DNA of 64,000 bases from Tubulanus polymorphus (lineage: Eukaryota > Nemertea > Palaeonemertea > Tubulaniformes > Tubulanidae): contig NC_134026.1 in NCBI RefSeq assembly GCF_964204645.1, positions 20,044,650 through 20,108,649 on the forward strand, given 5' to 3'. The position numbers and the translations under genes were made by a program. The notes under the pieces were generated by a model that saw only the letters and a program-made list of their open reading frames with translations, ran no database searches and was not told where the DNA came from. Within the stretch, counting starts at the first letter, position 1. Every line of letters begins with the position of its first letter. Of this stretch, positions 1-9,076 are shown one piece after another.

Positions 1-668
1 GGAATTAGTTTCCACGCGTCGTTTGCGGTGGGCATATCTGTAGAAACGGAAGATGCGGAATCGGACGGAATCGGAATTTGATTATTAATGGCTACCGGTT
101 CGACGGGTTTCCTCTTACTTATCAATACAGTTCTTGATACATGGTCTTCGTTCACGGACGGTTTCGTAATTGGAACAGAATCGGCAGGTTCCGGAATGAC
201 ATCGTCGAGGTCATCGAACAATTTGGCAAATTCGATGTCCATGTCATCCAAGGTTAGTATCGGCATGTCTGCAAAATTTTCTTCATCTTTCGTTGTCGAT
301 TTTACGGCCGCGGGTGCGGGGTCTGTATTTATTTTCGAGACCGCGCTTTTTAATACCGGTTTCGACTCCGATTCTTCGAGCAGCTTGATTAAGCCTAGGT
401 ATTTCGATCCATTGTCTTTGAAAATCTTATAGTGTTTGGTTTCTATGTGAGCTTTCACCTCTTCCCGGTCTTCCGCTCCTTCACCGCGCGTCATACATCT
501 ATAGAACCTCTTAAATATAAATGGAGACGAACCAGCCCGAGATTTGTACGGTGCACAATAAAACTCGAGATGTCTCTTCTTGTTGTAATTGGCAGAAAAT
601 TTTCGCTTGCAATACTTGCAGTACCAATTTGCGGGTCGTCGGTTCTCTTTCATTGCGTTAGTCTTCAT
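1..668 (-). CDS. Third ORF of the Gypsy element, zinc-finger-like protein (partial, runs off window)
   Basis: An ATG at 668 opens about 222 codons with no stop before base 1, so the C-terminus is missing. Near the N-terminus (residues about 16-40) is a C-x2-C-x12-H-x4-C finger-like motif (starts WYCKYCKRKF). A second, degenerate one follows, with an H-x4-H pair (AHIETKH) but only one cysteine. The rest is acidic and Ser/Pro-rich, probably disordered. It sits where an env-like ORF would be, but I see no signal peptide or membrane segment, so it is not a recognisable envelope. Eight bases upstream of the ATG is a strong splice acceptor (pyrimidine run then CAG, AG at 678-677, 40 bases past the pol stop), suggesting expression from a spliced mRNA. 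Alternative: it is a host exon and the element is truncated at its 3' end. Confidence 0.6.
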   Translation of the reverse strand, partial: MKTNAMKENRRPANWYCKYCKRKFSANYNKKRHLEFYCAPYKSRAGSSPFIFKRFYRCMTRGEGAEDREEVKAHIETKHYKIFKDNGSKYLGLIKLLEESESKPVLKSAVSKINTDPAPAAVKSTTKDEENFADMPILTLDDMDIEFAKLFDDLDDVIPEPADSVPITKPSVNEDHVSRTVLISKRKPVEPVAINNQIPIPSDSASSVSTDMPTANDAWKLI

Positions 669-717
669 GACTTCAACTGAAAGGAAAGAAAACAGGCCAG
701 AGATTAGAACAACAGTC

Positions 718-3700
718 TCAGTCCCAACCCATGCGTTTGGGTGGGCGAATAGGACGCCCAGTTCTCGTTTGGTACGGTTGACAGTTGAGATTTGGATCGT
801 CGCTAGGTGAAACATCGTTGCCTCGAGAAAAGACATCATTAGTTACGAGATACTCTTTTAATCGGTCACTATGGACGCATTTCTCCTTCCCGGAGGGAAG
901 CCTGACACGAAAAATTACATCGTTAAAATTCTCAAGTATGGTACATGGCCCAGACCATAAGCATGATAGCTTTTTCGTTCTACCCGGCATTGTGGAAGGG
1001 GTATACAGCCAGACTCTAGAATCTATCGCAAATGTGTGTGGTTTAGATTTGACATTGTATTGTGTTTTGTTTCTTTCAGCTCGCTTATGAGTTTGTATGC
1101 GGACCTCGTGAAAAGACTCTGATAACCGGTGCTTCATTTCAATAACGTATTGACTGCTGATGACTGGAATTTCGCAGCGAGGACCACCTGTGATAACGTC
1201 AATGGGTAGGTCAATTTCGCGACCCAACATCAATCGGTTTGGGCTAAACCCAGTTGCATCGTGTATCGTCGCCCTGTACGCCATGGTGACGTATGGTAAG
1301 TGTTGGTCCCAGTCCATCTGGTTTTCTTCAACCTTAAAAGACAGACACATTAACAATGTTCGGTTATTACGTTCGATCATTCCATTCGATTGGGGTCGAA
1401 ATGCGGTACTTCTGGTTTTATGGATTTGAAGGAGTTCACACACTTCCGCCATCAATTTGGACTGGAAGTTTCGACCTTGGTCCGAATGTATGATTCTGGG
1501 GACGCCAAATCGAGTAATAAACTCGTCTACGAGTATCCGGGCGCAAGTTACTGCTTCTTGGTTCGGAATTGCGTATGCTTCGATCCACTTCGTAAAATAG
1601 TCACCAATAACTAATATATAGATGTTTCCATCATATGTTTCAGGTAATGGACCCAATATATCCATCGATACTCTCTCCATAGGTTGGCCTACCAGATAGT
1701 TGTTCATGGGTGCTTTTAATCTACTGGAGGACTTCTTTGAAGCGCACTTATCACACCCTCTACAGAAACACTTTACGTCATCACCGATACCGTGCCAAAA
1801 AAAACGATCGTGAACTAAAAAGAGGGTCTTTTTGACACCAAAGTGACCCCCGACTGCAGATGAATGAATATGGTCGAGGACTTGCTTCCTAAACTTTTCA
1901 GGTAAGATTAATAGAGTTGAGTCCGGGTAACCTTCTCTTCTCTTTATAATGTGTAAGAGCCCCTCAATCATTTTCAGATCATTCCAGTGGGTCCAATAAA
2001 ATTTGCAGGCAACACCTTGTGAGGAAACTTGATGCCATCCGGGGCGTTCATCATCTCGGATGTGAGCAAGGACCCATTTCAAGTCTCTTTCTTTCCCCTG
2101 TTCTAGTTTCATATTCTCGAGTGACCACTCTGACGACGGTAAGAACTCGCTGTAGGAATACGGCTTGTCGTTGTGAATTGTCATTTTCTTAACTGCTCGT
2201 TTCCTCACAGATATTGGTGTTTGTTTTTCAGAACAGATTCCTTCAATCCTCTCGCACTGACGACAGGGCATGCGCGATAGAGCATCAGCGTTACCATGGC
2301 TTCGACCCGGTCGGTGTACGATGTCGAACTGGTATGCACTCAGTAGAGATATCCAGCGAGCTACTTGGCCTTCTGGTTCTTTAAACGACATCAGCCACCT
2401 CAAGGATGAATGGTCAGTCCGGATTGTGAATTTCTTGTCGGCAAGGTAATATTTGAACTGTTTTACAAAGGCGACGACAGCTAAAAGCTCCCTGCGGGTC
2501 ACGCAATAATTCCTCTCGGCTTTCGTTAAACAACGGCTAGCACAGGCGATAATTCTCTCCTTGCCCTCTTGAACTTGACTGACGACACCTCCAATTGCGA
2601 ATGCTGACGCATCAGTGTCCAGGATAAACGGTAACCTTGGATCGGGAAAAGCCAGAACTGGTGAGTGAGTCAAAATTGACTTCAGCTCACGGAAAGCTTC
2701 TTCGCATTGGACATCCCATCTGAATTCCCTCCCCTTTTCCGTCAGCCGATGAAGAGGTTTTGCAGTTTCAGCGAACCCTTGGCAAAACGACCGATAGTAT
2801 GATGCTAAACCAAGGAAAGATCGAGTCTCTGTGACGTTTTTAGGAGTGGGCCAATTCTGGATTATTTCGATTTTGCTTTCTGAACATGATATACCATCAG
2901 CGGAGATATGGTGTCCAAGAAAATTGACTGACGTTCTAAACAGCTCACATTTCTTAGGTTTTAGTTTTAGGCCAGCCTGTCGCAGACACTTGAAGACAGT
3001 ACGTAGGTTGGTCATCATCCCAAGGAAACTACCAGCATGAACAATAACGTCGTCCAGGTAAACCAGAGCAATTTCTGGGATAAGACTTCTGAATACCTTT
3101 TCCATTAGCCTTTGAAACGTGGCACCACTATTCTTCAAGCCCATGGGCATCTTACGGAATTGGTATAGGCCTTTCCCGCCCACAACAAAAGCTGTCTTTT
3201 CCTTAGAGTTTTCGTGTACCTTCACCTGCCAGTACCCCGATGCTAGATCAAGGGTGCTGAGGTACTTCACGTCAGCCAGTGATCTGATAGTGTCGTTGAT
3301 AATAGGTAAAGGATAACTATCTGCCTTGGTTACAGCATTAACATCACGATAATCTAAACACAGTCGAATAGTGTTATCCGGCTTACGAACCACGACAATA
3401 CTGCTGCACCACGGACTATCAGATTCTTCAATCACGCGTGCTTTCAGCATGTCATCGACTAACTTATTGACTTCTTCTTGTGTTGCTAGGGGCAACCGCC
3501 GAAAGCGTTGTTTTGTCGGAACAGCGTTACCTACGTCGATGACGTGTGAAGTCTCTGAGGCCTCTCCAAGATCTAAATTAGAGGAGGCGAAAACGTCCGA
3601 AAATTCAGATAGTAGTTGTTTCACATCGTGACATTCATCAGTGGACAGACCTTCGCAACTCCGGTGGTACAAATCTTGTAGAAATTCAGGTAATTGGTCG

Positions 3701-4554
3701 TTTGAATTCGACGTTTTCGATGTACTAGTTTCAGTATATATTTTAGAAATTTGTCCGATTACCCCTAAGGGTGTCCCTTTATGAATGATCTTCGGATGCG
3801 AGCTAAGGTTCACCATACGAACAGGAATATGACTACTATTTATATTAACGACCTCTTTAGCGACGAGTACTTCTGGCCCTAGCCTCCAGTTGTTGCTAGA
3901 TTCTATTAAACCCCATTGTCCAGGTGGTAACGCCGTCTTTACATGACCCGATACCACAACTTCAGAATTCGGAGGTAAGACTAATTTCTCATAGTTACGA
4001 ACGTAGGTAGAGTTCTGTTCGAGATGGCCCGTCGGATTAGAAAAAGCTTGATTCCCCCGGCATGTCACAGTGCCGGTACCCGGGTGGATATGGCAGTCAT
4101 ATGCGACAAGAAAATCCATTCCTAGAATAGCATCATCTGTGATGTCAGCGACTATCACGTCCCACATTATGTTAGAAGAAAAGAGACCCAACGGAACTCT
4201 AGCTGTCCCTGCGACATCCAGGGAGCTATTATCAGCAGTATATAAATTATACTTTGTGTCCCTCAAGGTGAGTTTCTTCTTTTCGCTGATTTCAGAAAAT
4301 AATTTCTTACTCCACACTGTGAAGTGTGCGCCCGTATCTACTAAATACTTCGTGTCACGGCCGAGAATTCTTGCAGACAGATGTATAGATTCAGGTAAAG
4401 CATTCTCATATGAAAGAACCTTGATCTTTCCTGGCTGATTAAATTCGATAGGTAGGTGAGGATGTGTCTGTCCGGGTGTTACCCCTTCCCTCTCAGGAGT
4501 AACGGTATCTAGTTTCCCTGCTTCTTTGTGTAACTCGACTTGGATTGTTCCCAT
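718..4554 (-). CDS. pol: Gypsy Pol polyprotein (protease, RT, RNase H, integrase)
   Basis: Full-length Pol, up to 1278 codons from the first in-frame ATG, although translation probably enters by -1 frameshift just before the gag stop (see 4478-4518). Visible domains: aspartic protease with LVDTGA (residues 71-76) and the late motif AILGMDFL (142-149); reverse transcriptase with FRKMPMGLKNSGATFQ (466-481) and catalytic YLDDVIV (499-505); RNase H with ILDTDAS (about 645-650) and TDHSSLRWL; integrase with an HHCC zinc module (H897, H904, C934, C937) and a D965, D1025, E1061 triad at D-x35-E spacing; and a C-terminal GPY/F-like module (WSGPCTIL... then SDRLKEYL). All expected catalytic residues are present. 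The protein ends 40 bases before a splice acceptor that could feed the third ORF. Confidence 0.95.
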   Translation of the reverse strand: MGTIQVELHKEAGKLDTVTPEREGVTPGQTHPHLPIEFNQPGKIKVLSYENALPESIHLSARILGRDTKYLVDTGAHFTVWSKKLFSEISEKKKLTLRDTKYNLYTADNSSLDVAGTARVPLGLFSSNIMWDVIVADITDDAILGMDFLVAYDCHIHPGTGTVTCRGNQAFSNPTGHLEQNSTYVRNYEKLVLPPNSEVVVSGHVKTALPPGQWGLIESSNNWRLGPEVLVAKEVVNINSSHIPVRMVNLSSHPKIIHKGTPLGVIGQISKIYTETSTSKTSNSNDQLPEFLQDLYHRSCEGLSTDECHDVKQLLSEFSDVFASSNLDLGEASETSHVIDVGNAVPTKQRFRRLPLATQEEVNKLVDDMLKARVIEESDSPWCSSIVVVRKPDNTIRLCLDYRDVNAVTKADSYPLPIINDTIRSLADVKYLSTLDLASGYWQVKVHENSKEKTAFVVGGKGLYQFRKMPMGLKNSGATFQRLMEKVFRSLIPEIALVYLDDVIVHAGSFLGMMTNLRTVFKCLRQAGLKLKPKKCELFRTSVNFLGHHISADGISCSESKIEIIQNWPTPKNVTETRSFLGLASYYRSFCQGFAETAKPLHRLTEKGREFRWDVQCEEAFRELKSILTHSPVLAFPDPRLPFILDTDASAFAIGGVVSQVQEGKERIIACASRCLTKAERNYCVTRRELLAVVAFVKQFKYYLADKKFTIRTDHSSLRWLMSFKEPEGQVARWISLLSAYQFDIVHRPGRSHGNADALSRMPCRQCERIEGICSEKQTPISVRKRAVKKMTIHNDKPYSYSEFLPSSEWSLENMKLEQGKERDLKWVLAHIRDDERPGWHQVSSQGVACKFYWTHWNDLKMIEGLLHIIKRREGYPDSTLLILPEKFRKQVLDHIHSSAVGGHFGVKKTLFLVHDRFFWHGIGDDVKCFCRGCDKCASKKSSSRLKAPMNNYLVGQPMERVSMDILGPLPETYDGNIYILVIGDYFTKWIEAYAIPNQEAVTCARILVDEFITRFGVPRIIHSDQGRNFQSKLMAEVCELLQIHKTRSTAFRPQSNGMIERNNRTLLMCLSFKVEENQMDWDQHLPYVTMAYRATIHDATGFSPNRLMLGREIDLPIDVITGGPRCEIPVISSQYVIEMKHRLSESFHEVRIQTHKRAERNKTQYNVKSKPHTFAIDSRVWLYTPSTMPGRTKKLSCLWSGPCTILENFNDVIFRVRLPSGKEKCVHSDRLKEYLVTNDVFSRGNDVSPSDDPNLNCQPYQTRTGRPIRPPKRMGWD
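4478..4518 (-). promoter_or_regulatory. Programmed -1 ribosomal frameshift signal (slippery site plus hairpin)
   Basis: On the minus strand the gag frame reads CAG GGA AAC TAG. This places a canonical X-XXY-YYZ heptamer, G GGA AAC (4518-4512), directly before the gag stop (4511-4509). Pol lies in the -1 frame relative to gag. After an 8-nt spacer comes a 9-bp hairpin: GTTACTCCT pairs with AGGGGTAAC (one G-T pair) around an 8-nt loop, spanning 4503 down to 4478. Heptamer, spacer and stem fit the standard -1 frameshift layout. GGGAAAC is a known retroviral slippery site, for example at the gag-pro junction of Mason-Pfizer monkey virus. A pseudoknot between loop and downstream CTCA is possible but not required. 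Confidence 0.85.
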
Positions 4555-5558
4555 GGTCTATTGGGAGCTTGTCTTCGACCTCCGAGGTGGGGACAATTGA
4601 CTCGGATGTGGCCCTGTTGGTCGCAGTTAAAACATCTTCGATTTTCTGCAGAGGTTGGGTTCTGCGTTTTAATAGCCCGGACGTCAGCGGCCAACCGGGT
4701 AACAGCATCCGTCAGTTGTTGGATAGCCCTGGAATCATCAGAGTTCGCGACAGGCGTGGAGGTGACCGCGTTTATTTGCGACCTGACGTTCTCATGGTGT
4801 CGATTATTTTCCATCGCGTGTATGCTCTCTAATTCGAGCGCATAATTTACCAGTGCATCATATGAGCATGTATCCTTCTGATACATCAGAACCCGAGTCT
4901 CGACTTCTGGAAGGGCCTCGATAAAATGGTTCCGACAGAGGCGTTCCCTCTGTTTTGGGGTCAAGTCCGGATAGGCTAATCTTCCCATAGAAATGATCGT
5001 CTGACCAAGTTCCCTCAGCGACTCGCCTCGTTTACGTCGACGAGATCGTAATTCTGCAAGATGAATTTCTGCTCTATGGCTTGGTCCGAATCTACTCTCC
5101 AGAGCTGCACATAATTGAAAATAATTAGTTATTTTATCTCCCATCAGATTGCAAGCTAATTGTCTGGCAGCACCACGTAGATGAGAAAACAGCATATCAG
5201 CTTTAGTTGGCGAGTCCCATCCATTCAGACGAGACACTGTCTCGAACGTTAAAAAGTAATCATTCCACGGTTCATCACCATTGTAACACTCAGGTTTTAT
5301 TTTGCAGGTCAAAATACGGGACACTTGACCCGAAACATCAGTGTGGGAAGATCGAGACCTGTTCACTTCAACAGGTCGAGGAAACTCATCAACGACTGGA
5401 GCATCAGCGGGTCTAGCGGCCCCGGCATCAGGATAGTCTCCAGAACTTCGGTTTACGAGCTCAGCAGGCAACAAAGCTCTGTCTCCTAGGACCAAACTCT
5501 CGGAGCTACGACTCCGCGTCACACTTCGAGACATCCCTCGAGTTTCACGACGACTCAT
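4509..5558 (-). CDS. gag: Gypsy Gag nucleocapsid polyprotein
   Basis: Uninterrupted 349-codon ORF, the first ORF after the leader. The N-terminus is Arg/Ser-rich. The middle (about residues 85-245) has the retrotransposon capsid-like pattern (WNDYFLTFETVSRLNGW, then a long helical segment with RRRKRGESL). A CCHC zinc knuckle, CFNCDQQGHIRVNC (309-322), lies near the C-terminus as expected for RNA binding. It ends in a basic tail at a TAG that directly follows the frameshift heptamer, so most ribosomes would make Gag alone and a minority Gag-Pol. The start is the ATG at 5558, 224 bases downstream of the primer site; no longer in-frame extension was needed. Confidence 0.92.
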   Translation of the reverse strand: MSRRETRGMSRSVTRSRSSESLVLGDRALLPAELVNRSSGDYPDAGAARPADAPVVDEFPRPVEVNRSRSSHTDVSGQVSRILTCKIKPECYNGDEPWNDYFLTFETVSRLNGWDSPTKADMLFSHLRGAARQLACNLMGDKITNYFQLCAALESRFGPSHRAEIHLAELRSRRRKRGESLRELGQTIISMGRLAYPDLTPKQRERLCRNHFIEALPEVETRVLMYQKDTCSYDALVNYALELESIHAMENNRHHENVRSQINAVTSTPVANSDDSRAIQQLTDAVTRLAADVRAIKTQNPTSAENRRCFNCDQQGHIRVNCPHLGGRRQAPNRPWEQSKSSYTKKQGN

Positions 5559-5781
5559 AATTGCGTTAATAGTATTTCCGGACTATACGAAAACCTATCG
5601 TATTAGATAAGAGAAACTAGAGTCATTTCACGCGTCACGCAATTTGTATGTATTTTAGTATAACTAACTAATGCGCCTAATGTTTAAGTGTTATTATATA
5701 TGGTAATCACTGTCATGGGAAGGGTAAGAGAACCAAAAAAAAATAGTGAATTTAAAAAAAAAAAGTCTCTGAAAGCAATCC

Positions 5782-5799
5782 ATCCCACCGCTGCCACCA
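5782..5799 (-). other. Primer binding site complementary to tRNA-Leu
   Basis: The minus strand reads TGGTGGCAGCGGTGGGAT. This is the exact complement of the 3' end (with CCA) of animal tRNA-Leu of the AAG/UAG type as I recall it (…ATCCCACCGCTGCCACCA). It lies three bases after the inferred LTR end (…CTACA) and upstream of gag, the normal position. The stretch 5559-5781 between this site and the gag start is untranslated leader and includes two long A/T homopolymer runs. Confidence 0.85.
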
Positions 5800-5802
5800 A
5801 TT

Positions 5803-6362
5803 TGTAGCCGGTACGCGTCCGCGATTTAGTGTCATCCTCTGGTAGCGACCGATAGGTGTCGTGATCTTCAGGTCTCCTCAATAAGCGTGGCTACAGGGTC
5901 CGCCTTGGTCCTGTAGTCCCGGGGAGTGGAACTACAAAGGGGAAATCCTCAGAAAGTTTCCGCCGAAGGGATGGACAGCTTCAGAGACAAAAAGTTTATA
6001 GTTCGTAAAAAAGGAATAGGAGAGAAGGAAGCGAGTGTCAGAGGTAAGTCTTAGCTATTGACCCAATTACACGGACCAGACAGGACAGGTGTCCGCCATG
6101 AGGTCTATCGAGTCAGGGCCCTTGACTCGATGTCGGAACCTCACAGTCACCCGAGCTCCGGCGCATCTTTTCCTCAGGTCCTCGAGGTGTAACATCATAT
6201 CGAGTGCCTCCCTGCACGATCTCCTCCTCCTGGCGTAGTATCTTGCCCCCATCTATGTGTCTAAAGACACCCCGACACTCGCCACTTCATTAAGAATAAG
6301 ATTTATAAACCTGGCCTCAAGAAAGTGGATCCTACTTCGTCCAGAAGCCACCCCCCACGACA
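5803..6362 (-). repeat. 5' LTR of the Gypsy element (outer boundary approximate)
   Basis: The inner end (…CTACA on the minus strand, 5807-5803) is fixed by the adjacent primer binding site. The outer end is inferred: minus-strand TGTCG begins at 6362, giving about 560 bp with TG…CA termini. A TATA-like TTTATAAAT on the minus strand at 6311-6303 would serve as the U3 promoter. The partner LTR is outside the window, so the boundary and any R region cannot be confirmed by comparison. Confidence 0.5.
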
Positions 6363-7404
6363 GTGATAAGTCTTGTATTGAATAATATAGAAAATTATTA
6401 TTTCAGAAACGGATAACTACTGTATAATTTATATACATATTTACATATTGCACGTGAAGTTTTTATCACAATAATTGAATTGTACACCTCATTCAAATAA
6501 AAAAAAAGGTTAAATAAATTGTTTCAAAATAAATCATAATCTATCTTAGTTATAAATTATTTATAATCTATAAAAGGGCTAGTGCAAGGATCTCTCCTTC
6601 CTTGCAAAAATCCACGATTAATGACTCAATGGTCGCTAAATTTAGGCCCACGAAGACCCAAAATAATGCTCATGCCATGGCATAAAAGTAAAAAGGTAAA
6701 AGGAAAAAGCCGCCAGGTTGACTATTCCCGATGGATTAAAAATAGGTACATATCGTCGAGTTGACTAACGTCAGAGCCCGGCCTGACCTGGGTTGCCCCA
6801 GGCCAGGAGAGCGCGTGTTATTGTTTACCTCAAATCAATGTGGGTCGAGACGAGAGTGACGTTTGCGCGCGCTGACCCATTTTTATAGATTCCGCGCAGT
6901 GTGACGTCACCGTGCATGGAGGATGACGTCACACAGCACAAAAACATGGCCGCCGAGCAAAAGCTCCGAGTTTAAAAGTTTAGACGACTGTACAAATAGT
7001 AAATCGGGATCTTACATAGTAGAATAAGGTGAGAGCGAAAAGTGATCAACCTAAAGTTTTGATTATTAAAAGCTGAAATTAATTATACTACTATATGCAG
7101 AGAAAATGAGGTGCACAGAATGTGAAATGAAAGGGGCGAGCTAATTATCGCCCAAAAACATTACAATTAAAAAACATGAGGAGGGCTCCGTAGCGGAAAA
7201 ACAAACTATACATTAACGACAACATTTTAAACTATTTAACAGGAATTTCCGCTACACATCTGTTTACTGTCTGCATAGTGTATGATCATAGAACTATTCT
7301 ATGGTATGATGCACCACGTAAATGAGGATCCACCGGCGTAAAAGCGAGACGGAACCTCTCGGAGCGAACCTACCAGTGCTCACCGAATCAGCATCGGATA
7401 GGGA
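6363..7404. other. Gene-free stretch with a paired CRE motif
   Basis: No coding region is supported here. A short hairpin-prone GC-rich patch (CCTGACCTGGG…CCCAGGCCAGG) lies near 6781-6808. Two perfect palindromic CRE octamers TGACGTCA occur at 6902-6909 and 6924-6931, 22 bases apart. About 15 bases further is an ATG at 6946 in good context (AACATGGCC) that opens only nine codons. This could be an old promoter with an orphan first exon, or chance. Confidence 0.3.
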
Positions 7405-8361
7405 AACAAATAGATTTCCTCGGTTTGACTATACACGAAAATCTGAACTGGAAAAATACACAAGAAAATTTCCCAAATTACTGGTATCATAAACAAAACT
7501 AAAAACATCCTTGACGCACAGAATTTACTTTCTCTTTACTACACCTTAGTCTATCCTCATTTGAACTATGGCTTGTTGGCTTGGGGTCACTCGCCTTATA
7601 ATAAAAAATGCCTCCTAATCCAAAAGAAGATTGTTCGAATAATCACCAACTCTAAGTACACTGCACTCACAGACCCACTTTTTAAAAATCTTGAAATCCT
7701 CAAAATCAATGATGTCCTCATCCTTAAAACCGCACTTTTTATTCAAAACACCATCAAATCTTCACCCCATTACTTTTCTAATTACTTCACCGCGGAAAAC
7801 TTGTCTCCTTTAGTCAACATCAGAAAAAGCATATATTTAGACCACGCATATTCTTTATTTTCAAAACAAACACCGCCAACCCCGCATCAAAATTCACCTC
7901 AAAACATTCTTTCAAACATCTGGCGAAAACTACCTTTTTCCAATGACATCCTACAAACAAGCAAACAAAATTTAAAACGTAAACTCATACCATATCTCAC
8001 CTCCGCCTACAATGATATCCATCAATGTAACAACTCTAATTGTTATAATTGCTCACTCTCCTGAACTCTAGCTTACTCATATAAACTCTCCTGAGATTAT
8101 CAAAAATCATCAACTCTCATTTCCTTCTCCTTTGTTTCTTCATTTCCCTTTCGTTTTTTTCCCTGGGTGCTTGCGACAGCGGCCTAAAGGCTTTGCTTAG
8201 CCCCCACTGAAAGCAACTGTTCTCTCTCTCTCTTTATAATTGTGCTTTTTTTTAAATTGTAAATTTTATTGTTTGTTTTGTCTCAACCTGTGTAGATAGC
8301 CCGTTATGCTTTCTGTGAAATAAATTTGAACTTGAACTTGAACTTGAACTTGAACTTGAGC
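7405..8361 (+). mobile_element. 5'-truncated non-LTR retrotransposon (LINE) 3' end
   Basis: From about 7405 the translation shows reverse transcriptase C-terminal sequence (FLGLTIHENLNW), then one frameshift near 7460, then an open frame to the TGA at 8062-8064. The second part includes NYGLLAWGHSPYNKKCLLIQ and KKIVRIITNSKYTALTDPLF, typical of the end of the RT ORF in Jockey/CR1-like LINEs. A 3' UTR of about 260 bases follows and ends in AATAAA-like sequence and five tandem TTGAAC units (8326-8355). Such short tandem 3' tails are characteristic of these LINEs. The copy is 5'-truncated and frameshifted, so dead. The exact clade is uncertain. Confidence 0.8.
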
Positions 8362-8371
8362 TTAGTTCTGT

Positions 8372-8570
8372 ACGAAAGCCCCTTGGCTTACGAGATAATC
8401 TTTTCACAATTTCTATGGAAGACCTCAGACGACATTCGAGATATGAGATATAACATATGAGATATTAGTCGAAAGTCGATTTATTAAGTCGAATTTCGAC
8501 TTATGTCGAATTTCGAGATAATAAGTCGAAATTGTGAAAAATGATCTCGTATGTCAACTAGGGGCTTACG
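8372..8570. mobile_element. MITE with about 45-bp imperfect terminal inverted repeats and 9-bp target duplication
   Basis: A 199-bp non-coding element inserted just after the LINE tail. Its left end (CGAAAGCCCC… then TACGAGAT, then TTTTCACAATTTC) is mirrored at the right end with several mismatches. Direct repeats TAGTTCTGT flank it at 8363-8371 and 8571-8579, consistent with an 8-9 bp target-site duplication (hAT or Mutator range). The interior contains repeated AAGTCGAA/TTCGAC words. Confidence 0.8.
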
Positions 8571-8579
8571 TAGTTCTGT

Positions 8580-9076
8580 GGCTCTAAAAAAAACTTTTAT
8601 TGATCAGCTGTGATTAAAGAATAAATTTTCCCTTGTCAGGTGAGTTTTCTGTCACGTTTTTTCTCGCAAGAATTTCGATTTTCCATATTAATGCAAGATT
8701 TCTAGCGCGGAGTGAAATCTCAGCATTTTCTCACAGAAAATAGATTTCATTAGCGTCGGGAGAAAATCTTGATTTTTTCTGAGTGAAAAAAATAGTTAAT
8801 GTCTATGATAATATATCATAATATTCAGTCAATTTTCAACCTACAAAAGCTCAGGATTCTACTGGATTATACAGTCGATTTAAAACTACGAATAATTGCT
8901 CATGAATCAAAATTGCATACTTTCCGTACCGGGTGTGCATTTTGAAGTTCTCTCGATATTCTTCCAGTGCTAGGATATAAAACGTCAACGAAAGTCAACG
9001 AAAACAGGTCAGGATAGCAACCTAGAAAACTCATTCATTGGCGGTGCCACTCTACTCTCCCGACCTCATAGCAAGA
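8580..9076 (+). promoter_or_regulatory. Upstream region of methyltransferase A1
   Basis: No gene. From 8756 it is duplicated upstream of A2 (15057-15386), so it is the shared 5' flank and presumably contains the A-type promoter. A1 keeps only the right half of a hairpin that A2 has intact (15275-15317). No clear TATA box was assigned. Confidence 0.35.

Larger units (their letters stand above)
1..6362 (-). mobile_element. Gypsy (Ty3/Metaviridae-type) LTR retrotransposon, cut by left window edge
   Basis: The element runs right to left. In its own order the window shows the 5' LTR (about 6362-5803), a tRNA-Leu primer binding site (5799-5782), a leader, gag (5558-4509), pol (4554-718) and a third ORF from 668 that is still open at base 1. 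Order within pol is protease, reverse transcriptase, RNase H, integrase, which is the Gypsy/Ty3 order. No stop codon or frameshift interrupts gag or pol, so this copy is young or selected. The polypurine tract, 3' LTR and left target-site duplication must lie beyond the left edge. LTR identity and therefore age cannot be judged here. Confidence 0.9.

Noticed and set aside
9038-9076. Longer N-terminus for methyltransferase A1 (and 15348-15386 for A2)
   Set aside because: It would start at non-ATG codons; the first ATG matches the start of B and C genes.
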